Shown here: positions 56,468 through 64,000 of the stretch, piece after piece
How positions within the stretch are numbered: position 1 is the first letter of the stretch
Layout of the letters: each line of letters starts with the position of its first letter
DNA from: Actinomycetes bacterium
GTDB taxonomy: Bacteria > Actinomycetota > Acidimicrobiia > Acidimicrobiales > RAAP-2
Length of the DNA: 64,000 nucleotides
Direction: 5' to 3'
NCBI GenBank assembly: GCA_021795095.1
Contig: JAJYPU010000001.1
Location: 1-64,000 of the forward strand
The notes under the pieces: model-generated
Database searches by the model: none
Seen by the model: only the letters and a program-made list of their open reading frames with translations
Told to the model about the DNA's origin: nothing
Translations under genes and position numbers: made by a program

Positions 56468-57967
56468 TCAGGCGGTCGATTTTGCGCTCTGGAACTCGAA
56501 ACCCGCCGCGAAGACTCGGTGACAGGCGTTGACGACGTCGGCGTCGTAGAGCGTTCCGGCGCCGCGCGCGATTTCGGCGAGGGCCTCGTCGATACCGAGT
56601 GACGACCGGTACGGGCGGTGGTGGGACATCGCCTCGACGACATCGGCCACTGCAACGATGCGCGCCGGTCGGGTAATCGCGTCGGCGCGCAGGCCGTCGG
56701 GGTAGCCCGAACCGTCGAGGCGCTCGTGGTGCTGGTGTGCGACCTCGGGGATCGGGCTCGGTAGGCCGCTCTCGGTCATGATGTCGCCACCGGTGGCGGG
56801 GTGCTTGCGCATGAGCTCGAACTCGAGGGGGTTGAGCTTGCCGGGTCGAGTGAGGATCTCGGCGGGGATCGACATCTTGCCGATGTCGTGGACCTCGGCC
56901 GCCTGGCCGATCATCTCGGCGACGCGCCGGGGCTCGCCGAGTTCGAGGGCGATGGCGACGCTGAGCTCGGCGACGTGGCGCTGATGCCCGGCTGTGTAGG
57001 GGTCGCGTAGTTCGCTCATCGACGTGAGTGCCCGCAACGTACCGGTCAGGGCTTCATTGAGGCGTTGGACGGAACGTACGTGGGACAGGTCGAACTCGAT
57101 CTCGTAGACCACGGCGTGAAGCCCCTGGATCGTCCAGTCGTCGAACTCGTTCTCGTGGTTGGAGAAGACGTTCAGCACGAGACGTTGTTCGTGGGCGGTG
57201 AAGGGAAGGGCGATCGCTGAGCGCAGCCCTATTGTCTCCATCTGGTTCGCCCACTCGCGCATGAGCGGCAGATCCGTAGTATTGGCGACTTGTGTGACGC
57301 CAGTCTGTGCTGCGGTACCGGTGAGGCCGGAACCGGTCTTGTTCGACGTCGCGAGTTCGGCCATCGCCCGCTCGAGTGCGTCAATCATGCCCGAGGCGTA
57401 GCGGATCTTGGTCGCCCGGCCGACGCCTTCGGTGATGAACACGACCGCGTAGCGACCCTTGGTGTGCAGGGTCTCACAAAGCGCCTCGAAATACTCGGTC
57501 TCGGATTCGACGACCGTGACGATGCGGAAGACCGCGAGGGCGACCTCCAAGTTACGGCGGTTCTGGATGAGCTCGGTGATGTCGTAATAGGAGGCAAGCA
57601 CACCGACCTGGACGCCGTCGACCATCGCGGGGTAGGTGTTAACCGAGAGCCAGCGGAAGGTCTTGTCCTGAACGGATAGCCCGATTGTCGTGCCGAAGAC
57701 CGATTGGCCGGTGCGGCCCGTGATGCGCGTGGGGTCGGCGTCGGCGGCGAGCGGGACCCCGTGCTCGTCCTCGGCCCGCCAAGGCAGGGAGTCGAGCGCG
57801 TAGCCGACGAACTCGTCGCGGGTCGTCGTGAGCAGCACGGTGGCCGCGTGATTACAGTCGAGCACCACGAGGTCGTTGTCGAAGAGGACCCAGCCCATGG
57901 GGGTCGCCTGACCGACGCCACTCGTCTGCAGCGTCGTCTCGAGGTCGTAGACCGAATCGCCCGACAC
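56468..57967 (-). CDS. PAS-GAF-HD-GYP c-di-GMP phosphodiesterase
   Basis: A 499-residue soluble signalling protein. A PAS domain spans about 15-135 (MGWVLFDNDLVVLDCNHAATVLL). A GAF-like domain spans about 150-310 (AIALPFTAHEQRLVLNVFS). The HD-GYP domain (about 320-495) shows HDIGK and HHERLDGSGYP, with the metal-binding His/Asp set in AEVHDIGK and VAHQHHERLDG. It probably linearises cyclic di-GMP. With two EAL proteins nearby, it makes three c-di-GMP enzymes in the window. Confidence 0.9.
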   Translation of the reverse strand: MSGDSVYDLETTLQTSGVGQATPMGWVLFDNDLVVLDCNHAATVLLTTTRDEFVGYALDSLPWRAEDEHGVPLAADADPTRITGRTGQSVFGTTIGLSVQDKTFRWLSVNTYPAMVDGVQVGVLASYYDITELIQNRRNLEVALAVFRIVTVVESETEYFEALCETLHTKGRYAVVFITEGVGRATKIRYASGMIDALERAMAELATSNKTGSGLTGTAAQTGVTQVANTTDLPLMREWANQMETIGLRSAIALPFTAHEQRLVLNVFSNHENEFDDWTIQGLHAVVYEIEFDLSHVRSVQRLNEALTGTLRALTSMSELRDPYTAGHQRHVAELSVAIALELGEPRRVAEMIGQAAEVHDIGKMSIPAEILTRPGKLNPLEFELMRKHPATGGDIMTESGLPSPIPEVAHQHHERLDGSGYPDGLRADAITRPARIVAVADVVEAMSHHRPYRSSLGIDEALAEIARGAGTLYDADVVNACHRVFAAGFEFQSAKSTA

Positions 57968-58098
57968 GTCGTTCCCCCTTGTCGCCCGTGCACAGCCGTT
58001 ACTGCTCTTCTTCGTGCAACCTAGCGGAGATGCCCGCTCGAGCCAACCGAGACCGCCGATCGCGCGATACCCGTTGCAACGCCGTGGGAGGATGGTGT

Positions 58099-59535
58099 GT
58101 GCAGCGTTTCACCGACGAACGACCCGCTCGTTGCCCCACGCGCAGAATCCCACGGGTCACTCCACGCCGGCGCTGGTACGCAGCGGCCGCGGGCGCACTG
58201 CTCGCAGCGGGTTCGCTCGCGCCACCGCTCACTGCGACGGCTGCGGCCGTGGCGCCTGCGACGGTCGTGGCGGTGAGCGCCCCGTATCGAGGCTCGCCGA
58301 CGCCGACCAGCCCCGCGGTCGTCGCGATCGCCCCCGGGCCCGGTGGGCGCGGGTACTACGTGCTTCGAAGCGACGGGACGGTGAGCGACTACGGTGTCGC
58401 CGACTACGGATCGTTCACCGCTGGATCACTGCCCGTCGACGTCACCGCGACGGGGATCGCGCTCGACCCCGCGACCGGTGGGTACTGGATCATCTGCTCG
58501 AACGGCGTCGTGGGTGCGTTCCACGCCCCCTTTCGAGGCGAGCCGCACATCCCGTCGGGCGGCTGGGGCCAGTACCCGGCGGCCGTCGCCATCGCGAGCG
58601 CTACGAACGGATCGGGCTATTACGTGCTTCGTGCCAACGGCGCGGTCAACGCGTTCGCCGCACCGCGCCACGGGTCACTCGCGGGGCGGCTCCACTACGG
58701 TACGACCGCGCCGGTCGTCGCGGTCAGCATCGCGCTCGACCCCGCGACCGGCGGCTACTGGATCGCCACGTCGACCGGCGGCGTCTTTGCCTTTGACGCG
58801 CCGCTCTACGGCTCACCGCTCGCTCTCGTCCACGGCCACTACGACGGTGTCGCGACGGCCGGCATCGCCGCGACGTCTGCGGGCTACCTCGTCGCACGCG
58901 CCAACGGCGAGGTGGACGCCTTCTCTGCGAGGGCGATCGCCGTCTCCGACAACGCGTCGAAGGTCGCCTTCGGTGCGACGGTGAGCGGGGTCGCGAGCGC
59001 TGTCGCCACCGGGGGGTACTACCTCGCGCTCGACCTCACGCCGCGCCAGGGGTACTACAACCCGTTGCGCGCGCTGACCTCGCTCGTGCCCCAGGAGATT
59101 GACCAGGGCGTGGACTACTGCGGTTCGGGGCCGATCTACGCCCTCGGTGACGGCGTCGTCACCAACCTCTACGACCCGAGCTGGCCGAGCGGGGTGTTCA
59201 TCTCGTATCGCCTGAGCGACGGACCAGCCGCCGGTCACGTTGTCTACATCGCCGAGAACGTCACGCCGGCCGTCTCGATCGGTGAACGTGTGAACCCCGG
59301 GACCGTCGTCGGCGTCCTGCACGACGCGAAGACCTGTCTCGAGACCGGGTGGGCGCGCGACAGCGGTCGCGCGGGCTACGCCGCAGGTTTCGCCCAGTTC
59401 AACGGCAAGAACTCGACCGCCTACGGGCTCAACTTCAGCGCGCTGCTCGACGTCCTCGGCGCTAGACCGGGACTCGTCCAGCCCTACGGGCCGGCGGGGA
59501 TTCTCCCGGCGGGCTGGCCAACCTGGGTGGCGTGA
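58099..59535 (+). CDS. Secreted beta-propeller-like protein with M23-like C-terminal domain
   Basis: A 478-residue exported protein. A long Arg-rich N-terminus precedes a signal helix (AAAAGALLAAGSLAPPLTA). Repeats of about 40-60 residues follow (YYVLRSDGTVSDYGVADYGSF; YWIICSNGVVGAFHAPFRG; YYVLRANGAVNAFAAPRHG; YWIATSTGGVFAFDAPLYG), a propeller-like arrangement. The C-terminus (about 350-478) reads IDQGVDYCGSGPIYALGDGVV and ERVNPGTVVGVLHD, resembling the LytM/M23 fold, but the zinc His of active endopeptidases is not obvious. It may bind or process cell wall. The GTG at 58099 has GGGAGG upstream. Confidence 0.72.
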   Translation: MQRFTDERPARCPTRRIPRVTPRRRWYAAAAGALLAAGSLAPPLTATAAAVAPATVVAVSAPYRGSPTPTSPAVVAIAPGPGGRGYYVLRSDGTVSDYGVADYGSFTAGSLPVDVTATGIALDPATGGYWIICSNGVVGAFHAPFRGEPHIPSGGWGQYPAAVAIASATNGSGYYVLRANGAVNAFAAPRHGSLAGRLHYGTTAPVVAVSIALDPATGGYWIATSTGGVFAFDAPLYGSPLALVHGHYDGVATAGIAATSAGYLVARANGEVDAFSARAIAVSDNASKVAFGATVSGVASAVATGGYYLALDLTPRQGYYNPLRALTSLVPQEIDQGVDYCGSGPIYALGDGVVTNLYDPSWPSGVFISYRLSDGPAAGHVVYIAENVTPAVSIGERVNPGTVVGVLHDAKTCLETGWARDSGRAGYAAGFAQFNGKNSTAYGLNFSALLDVLGARPGLVQPYGPAGILPAGWPTWVA

Positions 59536-59538
59536 CGG

Positions 59539-60186
59539 TCAGGCCCGGGCACTGGCGAGGGACTGGAAGAAGAGCGCGACGGGCCGGTAGTTGACGTGGG
59601 TGAACTTCATGAAGGGCACCAAGACGAGCAGCTCCATGGCGAGCGAGATGTGGGCGACGAACATCCAGTAGTCCCACGACGGCGCGCCGGGCAGGTAGCG
59701 GGCGAGGCCGACGAGTTCGGTGTCGTTGCGCGCGGGGCTGGTCGCGCCGAGTTCGTCGCCGACGAGAATGGTCGCGTCACACGCGCCGAACTGCAGGCGA
59801 GGCAGTTCGTCGTAGTGCTCGAAGGCGTTGGCGAGGTGACGGGCCTCTTCGGGCTGGGCGATCCAGAGCTGTATCCCCTCGAGGGGTCCGTGGTAGGCGC
59901 CGGTCGGCTCCTCGGCGTGCGCGACGCCGAATCCGGCGCTCATCAGGTTAAGTTGTCCCGGTCGGATCAGCTGTTCGGTGCCCAGGCTGTCACGGTGAAG
60001 GGCCTCACCCTCGATCAGCCAGGTCACGGTCGCGGGGCTCATGTGATCGGCGAAACACCACGCGCTCACGGTGCGGTGGGTCCGCTGGGGGAGGGCGCGG
60101 CGCACTTCGATGGCCCCGACCAACGCCTTGTGCGACGAGAGGACCTCGGGGTTCGACCTAGGAACTTCGTTCGTGGTGTCGGCCAT
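59539..60186 (-). CDS. Chimeric pirin-like protein with NarI/DsrM-like membrane tail
   Basis: An in-frame protein of 215 residues. Residues about 15-175 match pirin: VRRALPQRTHRTVSAWCFADH, TVTWLIEGEALHRDSLGTEQ, IRPGQLNLMSAGFGVAHAEE and GIQLWIAQPEEARH. The stretch between the CFADH and TVTWL segments that carries the first two metal-binding His of pirin is absent. From about residue 176 the sequence is no longer pirin but a hydrophobic segment, WMFVAHISLAMELLVLVPFMKF, like the last helix of NarI/DsrM-type cytochrome b subunits. A deletion fusion of two genes explains both. ATG 60186 lies inside the hairpin-delimited unit. Confidence 0.65.
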   Translation of the reverse strand: MADTTNEVPRSNPEVLSSHKALVGAIEVRRALPQRTHRTVSAWCFADHMSPATVTWLIEGEALHRDSLGTEQLIRPGQLNLMSAGFGVAHAEEPTGAYHGPLEGIQLWIAQPEEARHLANAFEHYDELPRLQFGACDATILVGDELGATSPARNDTELVGLARYLPGAPSWDYWMFVAHISLAMELLVLVPFMKFTHVNYRPVALFFQSLASARA

Positions 60187-60227
60187 ATCGCCTACCGAGC
60201 GGACCTTACCGCCGCCAGACGCCCCTT

Positions 60228-60267
60228 CGCCCCCCAGTGACGCCGGGAGGAACGTCACTGGGGGGCG
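60228..60267. terminator. Strong 15-bp hairpin between two minus-strand genes
   Basis: CGCCCCCCAGTGACG (60228-60242) and CGTCACTGGGGGGCG (60253-60267) pair perfectly with a 10-base loop. It lies 62 bases after the stop of the 182-residue membrane protein on the minus strand, and upstream of the chimeric pirin gene, so it is a likely terminator separating them. No T-run is present. Confidence 0.65.
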
Positions 60268-60328
60268 CGTTGAACCGGACCACGCCGCGATGAAGGGGCC
60301 TCGGTTCGCGGCGTGGTCCAGAGGGCCG

Positions 60329-60877
60329 CTAAATCTCGACCTCAGGGTCGATGACGCGATAGTGCCGCCAGCCCAAGGTGGTGAGAACCAACATCAAGAT
60401 GGCGAGGATGAACATGGCGATCGCCGACCAGAGGGCGATGACGCCGAACATCCAGAATGCGTAGGCGGTGAGCAGCGTCCCACGCAAGGTCTGACCCTGG
60501 AAGACGGTCTGGACGGTCTTGGCGAGCGCGGTGTTGGACGGGTCGGCAAGCGACTCGGAGCTCAATTGCGCGTAGGTCTTGCCGCCGGTCATCTCTTGGA
60601 GGTGCACGGCGATGAAGTGGTCGGCCCAGACTTCGGCCTCACGGCCGTTGATCAACTGCTGGCCGGCGTAGGGGGTCAGGTAGGGCTTGATCAACGGGTT
60701 CTGGAGCTCCGGGGAGTTCTTCGCTGGGAAGTAGATCTTCTGGGCGGCGAGCTGGCTGTGGACCGTCGAGTTCGCGAAGCTGTAGCCCCACATCAGCAGT
60801 CCACCTGACACCAAGAGCACGAGCGTGAGCAATGCGCCCAGCAAGGTCAGTAGTAGGTCCAACGTCTTACGTTTCAT
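60329..60877 (-). CDS. Membrane protein of unknown function (182 aa)
   Basis: A protein with an N-terminal helix (LLTLLGALLTLVLLVSGGLLMWGY), an extracytoplasmic loop of about 105 residues (HSQLAAQKIYFPAKNSPELQNPLIK and YAGQQLINGREAEVWADHFI) and one or two C-terminal helices (AYAFWMFGVIALWSAIAMFILAILMLVL). The loop pattern recurs in uncharacterised actinobacterial membrane proteins. No function is known to me. The ribosome site is AGGGG. Confidence 0.7.
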   Translation of the reverse strand: MKRKTLDLLLTLLGALLTLVLLVSGGLLMWGYSFANSTVHSQLAAQKIYFPAKNSPELQNPLIKPYLTPYAGQQLINGREAEVWADHFIAVHLQEMTGGKTYAQLSSESLADPSNTALAKTVQTVFQGQTLRGTLLTAYAFWMFGVIALWSAIAMFILAILMLVLTTLGWRHYRVIDPEVEI

Positions 60878-61044
60878 CTTCTACCCCTTCAGTTGTGGTA
60901 CGCAACCATTCTCACGGCTATTTCGAACCGATCAGTAGGGGAAAAAGTCATTAGAGGCTAATCAAATACTGTCAATAGGTAAAGATGAAACGGCGTAAAT
61001 GACAGGACTGATGGGGTGTTAAAAGGAGTGAAACAGCGCCGCAA

Positions 61045-61737
61045 TTACTCAGGTAGAGCGAGTCCGATTCGAGCGAGATAGCCCACGCCCATGATCGCGG
61101 CCTCACACCCCGCGTCGGCCAGCGCGGCCACGTCATCGTCGTCGCGAACACCACCTGCCGCGACGACCGCGAGACCGCTCGCGCACGCGCGCGCGTAGAG
61201 CTCGAGGTCGGGTCCGCGCATCGTGCCGTCGCGGTCGATGGCGGTGACGTGCACGCGTGTGACGCCCGCGTCGATGCACCGTTCGAGCGCCTCGTCGACC
61301 CCGAGGCCACCGTCGGCGAGCCATCCGCGCACCGAGATCCGCTCGTCGCGTACGTCCAGGGCGACGACGAGCCGGTCTCCGAGCGCGTCGGCGAAGCGTC
61401 CGAGGGCCTCGGGTGTGGCCCACGCGGCCGAGCCGACGATGACCCGTTCGGCACCGACGGCGAGGGCCTCGCGCGCAACGTCGATCGAGCGCAACCCCCC
61501 TGAGACCTGCACGGGGACTGGCTCGGCCAGTGCGATGCATCGGCGAAGCAGATCGAGTCTCGCGACACCGCTGCGGGCGCCGTCGAGGTCGACGACGTGG
61601 ATCATGGGTGGGTCCGTGGCGACGACGCGCGCCACGAAGTCTTCCAGCGGGTGGCGGAAGAGCACGCGGTCGTAGTCGCCCTGGTCCAGGCGAACCGCGA
61701 AGTCACCGAGGAGGTCGACGGCGGGGATGAGTTGCAT
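61045..61737 (-). CDS. hisA: ProFAR isomerase HisA
   Basis: A 230-residue TIM barrel that isomerises the ribosyl intermediate ProFAR in histidine synthesis. Motifs are IPAVDLLGDFAVRLDQGD, HVVDLDGARSG, VQVSGGLRSIDVAREAL, VIVGSAAW and TAIDRDGTMRGPDLEL. The catalytic Asp pair (AVDL near residue 7 and TAIDRDG near 165) is conserved. The frame is open upstream, but ATG 61737 begins the conserved sequence. It is divergent from the yerC-hisG-hisD set, 30 bases away. Confidence 0.93.
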   Translation of the reverse strand: MQLIPAVDLLGDFAVRLDQGDYDRVLFRHPLEDFVARVVATDPPMIHVVDLDGARSGVARLDLLRRCIALAEPVPVQVSGGLRSIDVAREALAVGAERVIVGSAAWATPEALGRFADALGDRLVVALDVRDERISVRGWLADGGLGVDEALERCIDAGVTRVHVTAIDRDGTMRGPDLELYARACASGLAVVAAGGVRDDDDVAALADAGCEAAIMGVGYLARIGLALPE

Positions 61738-61767
61738 AGTAATGTTGTAGCAGGCTAGCATGATGAC

Positions 61768-62082
61768 ATGACAAGTGGCAAGGTAATTGCGGCCGAGGCG
61801 CACGAGGAGACGGCGCGTCGCTTCGACGAGTTGGTCGACGCGTTCGTGCACCTGCGCGACCGCGACACGGTCGCGGCGTTCCTGCGCGACCTCTGTACGA
61901 CCAATGAGCTCGACGCCATGGGCCAGCGCCTCCAGGTGGCCAAGCTGGTGGACGAGGGTCTGGCGTATCACGAGGTGTCGCGGCGAACCGGTGCGTCGAC
62001 CGCGACGGTGACCCGGGTCGCGCACTGGTTGCGCTACGGCGAGGGTGGTTACCCCATCGTGTTGCGACGGGGTCGCCGATGA
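61768..62082 (+). CDS. YerC/TrpR-related DNA-binding protein
   Basis: A 104-residue protein with the TrpR-like fold: ELVDAFVHLRDRDTVAAFLRDLCT then the helix-turn-helix EVSRRTGASTATVTRVAHWLRYG. YerC/YecD proteins are widespread beside histidine or tryptophan genes in Actinobacteria and Firmicutes, so local regulation of his genes is likely. Its 3' end overlaps hisG by four bases. A clean operator in the short gap to hisA was not seen. Confidence 0.85.
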   Translation: MTSGKVIAAEAHEETARRFDELVDAFVHLRDRDTVAAFLRDLCTTNELDAMGQRLQVAKLVDEGLAYHEVSRRTGASTATVTRVAHWLRYGEGGYPIVLRRGRR

Positions 62083-62936
62083 ACCGCCGACTCACACTCG
62101 CCCTGCCGAGCAAGGGCCGCCTGCGCGAGCCGTCCTGGACGCTGCTCGAGGCGAGCGGCGTCGACCCCCAGGAGCCGGGTGAGCGCGTCCTGCAGTCCCA
62201 CTGCCGTAACGCCGACATCGACCTGTTGTTCGTGCGCGCGGACGACGTACCCGAGTACGTCCAAGACGGCGTCGTGGACTGCGGGATTACGGGGTTGGAC
62301 CTCATCGACGAGCGCCAGTGCAACGTCGAGGTCCTGCTGCGGCTGGGCTTTGGCAAGTGCTCGCTCCAGGCGGCCGTGCCCCTCGAGGACGACGCCGTCG
62401 GGATCGACGACCTGAAGGGCCGACGGATCGCGACCTCGCACCCGCGCATCACGACCACGATCCTCGCCGAGCGGGGGATCGACGCTGACGTCGTGCGCGT
62501 CGGCGGCGCGGTGGAGATCTCGCCGCGTCTCGGGCTCGCCGACGCAATCGTCGACCTCGTCTCGACGGGCAGCACGCTGCGAACCAACGGCCTGCGCTCG
62601 ATCGGCACGCTCTTTGAGTCCGAGGCCGTCTTGATTGGGCGACGCGGATCGGAGGACCTCGTGGCGCGCAACGTGCTCACGATGGTGCTCGGCAGCGTCA
62701 CGAACGCCCGGGCCAATCGTTACCTACTCTGCAACGTCAACAAGGACCGTCTCGACGAACTGACAGCGCTGCTGCCGACCCAGGGATCGCCCACGGTCAT
62801 GGACCTCGCGACGCCCGGCGTCGTCGCTGTGCACGCGCTCGTGCCGGCGGCGGACATCTGGTCGTTGCTGCCAAAACTGGAAGCCTGCGGCGCGAGTTCG
62901 ATTCTCACGCTGCCCGTGGAACGGATGGTGCCGTGA
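62079..62936 (+). CDS. hisG: ATP phosphoribosyltransferase HisG (long form)
   Basis: A 285-residue enzyme for the first step of histidine synthesis, joining ATP and PRPP. The N-terminal LALPSKGRLREPSWTLLEASG, the ADDVPEYVQDGVVDCGITGLD core, and the PRPP-binding DAIVDLVSTGSTLRTNGL are present. A C-terminal ACT-like regulatory part (about 205-285) marks the long form, which histidine inhibits without HisZ. The start overlaps yerC (ATGA) and the stop overlaps hisD. Confidence 0.94.
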   Translation: MNRRLTLALPSKGRLREPSWTLLEASGVDPQEPGERVLQSHCRNADIDLLFVRADDVPEYVQDGVVDCGITGLDLIDERQCNVEVLLRLGFGKCSLQAAVPLEDDAVGIDDLKGRRIATSHPRITTTILAERGIDADVVRVGGAVEISPRLGLADAIVDLVSTGSTLRTNGLRSIGTLFESEAVLIGRRGSEDLVARNVLTMVLGSVTNARANRYLLCNVNKDRLDELTALLPTQGSPTVMDLATPGVVAVHALVPAADIWSLLPKLEACGASSILTLPVERMVP

Positions 62937-63991
62937 GTCGTCCCGTCGTGACCAAGGAGCAGTTCACCATCGAGCAGATCGTCGCCGACGTGCGCGAGCG
63001 TGGTGATGCGGCGCTCGTTGAGTGGTCCGCCCGCCTCGACGGTACCGAGGACGTCGAGCCCCAGCGTGCGCGGGCCTACGGCGACGTGCCCACGGCCGCG
63101 ATCCTCAGCGCCGCCGAGTCCGTGGCCACCTGGCACCGGGCCCAACGACCCGCCGACGTGCAACTCGAGGTGTCACCCGGCGTGACCCTCGAGCGTCGAT
63201 GGGTGCCGCTTCGCTCGGTCGGGATCTACGTGCCGAGCGGGTTGGTCTCGTCGCTCATCATGACCGCCATCCCAGCCCGCGAGGCCGGTGTCGAGCGGAT
63301 CGTCGTCTGTACCCCGCCGCGAGGGGCCGCCGCCGTCGCGGCCGCGGCCGCCCTGCTCGGCATCGACGAGGTGTGGGCCGTCGGGGGTGCCCAGGCGATC
63401 GCGGCCATGGCCTACGGGACGGCGTCGATTGCCGCCGTCGACAAGATCGTGGGGCCCGGGGGTGGTGCGGTCAACACCGCGAAGCTGCTCGTCAGCCGCG
63501 ATGTCGCCATCGACCTGCCCGCGGGGCCGAGCGAGGTGGTCGTGGTCGCCGACGAGGGCGTCGATGAGGCGCTGATCCAGCAAGAGCTCGACGCGCAGAT
63601 GGAGCACGGCCCCGACTCACGGGCCTTCGTCGTGCGCGTCGGCGACGACCTCGAGGTCGCCCTCGAGGCGGTTGAGGCCTACGCGGCCGAGCACGTGGCC
63701 CTACTCGGCCCGCGCGCGGAGTCCCTTGCGGGACGCATCCGAAACGCGGGCGCGGTCTTCGTCGGACCCTTCGCCCCGGTGCCGGCCGGCGACTACGCGA
63801 CGGGGGGCAACCACGTGCTGCCGACCGGCGGGTGGGCCCGTTCCACGGGCGGGCTCGGACTGGAGACGTTCATGAAGGCGGTCACGATCCAACGCGTGAG
63901 TGAAGAAGGGCTGGCGCGCCTGGCACCGACCATCGAAGCGCTCGCCGAACTCGAAGGGATGCCCATGCACAAGGCGACGGCACGACGATGA
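62933..63991 (+). CDS. hisD: Histidinol dehydrogenase HisD, short form
   Basis: A 352-residue Zn-dependent enzyme oxidising histidinol to histidine. The PSGLVSSLIMTAIPAREAGV and VGPGGGAVNTAKLLV segments match. Zinc-site residues are apparent as the Gln and His of DAQMEHGPDS, the Asp of PAGDYATGGNH and a C-terminal His (EGMPMHKATARR), and AEHVALLG carries the usual Glu-His pair. Typical proteins have about 420-440 residues, so roughly 70-80 are missing at the N-terminus. The active core is complete. The GTG start overlaps hisG. Confidence 0.9.
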   Translation: MSRPVVTKEQFTIEQIVADVRERGDAALVEWSARLDGTEDVEPQRARAYGDVPTAAILSAAESVATWHRAQRPADVQLEVSPGVTLERRWVPLRSVGIYVPSGLVSSLIMTAIPAREAGVERIVVCTPPRGAAAVAAAAALLGIDEVWAVGGAQAIAAMAYGTASIAAVDKIVGPGGGAVNTAKLLVSRDVAIDLPAGPSEVVVVADEGVDEALIQQELDAQMEHGPDSRAFVVRVGDDLEVALEAVEAYAAEHVALLGPRAESLAGRIRNAGAVFVGPFAPVPAGDYATGGNHVLPTGGWARSTGGLGLETFMKAVTIQRVSEEGLARLAPTIEALAELEGMPMHKATARR

Positions 63992-64000
63992 CGAGACCCC
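63988..64000 (+). CDS. Start of the next gene (truncated by the window), probably hisC
   Basis: An ATG at 63988 overlaps the hisD stop (ATGA) in the same way as the preceding genes. Only a few codons are visible. A histidinol-phosphate aminotransferase commonly follows hisD in actinobacteria, but nothing in these bases can confirm it. Confidence 0.3.

Noticed and set aside
61738..61767. Palindromic operator between hisA and yerC
   Set aside because: The GTAGC/CTAGC words do not form a proper dyad on checking.

Overview
This window reads as chromosomal DNA of a high-GC actinobacterium. Supporting signs are GTG/TTG starts, ATGA-type gene overlaps, a YerC/TrpR-like gene beside hisG, LacI/Opp sugar loci and many secreted proteins. 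A member of the Acidimicrobiia is my best guess. It rests on overall gene character rather than a marker gene, because no rRNA or tRNA was seen.

Layout. 1-6.1 kb: the tail of a membrane protein, a histidine phosphatase, two translationally coupled MutS-like ATPases, a decayed stretch, and a shortened NAD(P)-binding epimerase. 6.4-13.3 kb: a ferredoxin-type sulfite/nitrite reductase behind a probable leaderless promoter, a fused aminodeoxychorismate synthase/lyase, and a large PAS-GGDEF-EAL protein. 13.3-14.5 kb: a decayed ISAzo13-type transposase. 14.7-20.6 kb: a DoxX protein and a thiamine locus (TPP riboswitch, thiC, thiM, thiE, decayed thiD). A transposon-ATPase relic follows, then an MFS transporter read from the other strand under a second TPP riboswitch. 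20.7-31.6 kb: an oligosaccharide locus (LacI regulator with twin operators, cytoplasmic GH39, five Opp/Dpp-type ABC genes, and a GH2 beta-glucuronidase interrupted by two compensating frameshifts). 32.7-34.8 kb: a membrane PAS-GGDEF-EAL protein. 34.9-38.5 kb (minus strand): a tightly packed sulfur operon with an HTH/PocR-type regulator, sulfide:quinone oxidoreductase-like flavoprotein, DUF1641 protein, TusE/DsrC-like protein and DsrE-like protein. 38.9-47.6 kb: membrane and small secreted proteins, a very large LuxR/AAA regulator, an ornithine-cyclodeaminase-family enzyme and a MaoC-type hydratase. 47.8-60.9 kb: mainly envelope and secreted proteins (GH25-like, S53 peptidase, BsuPI-like, beta-propeller/M23-like), a CPA2 antiporter, an HD-GYP phosphodiesterase, a chimeric pirin and a decayed FN3/repeat protein. 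61-64 kb: histidine genes, with hisA divergent from yerC-hisG-hisD and the next gene beginning at the window edge.

How parts work together. The thi genes and the MFS carrier share TPP control, so the carrier probably moves thiamine or a precursor. The LacI block looks like import of a hemicellulose-derived, uronic-acid-containing oligosaccharide followed by cytoplasmic hydrolysis. The sulfur operon combines sulfide oxidation with protein-bound sulfur transfer and carries its own cysteine-containing regulator. It is the strongest candidate for an under-described system here. Three c-di-GMP enzymes lie within 48 kb. Several loci are decaying (transposase, thiD, GH2, YCII fragment, FN3/repeat protein), so the window mixes working operons with genomic wear.
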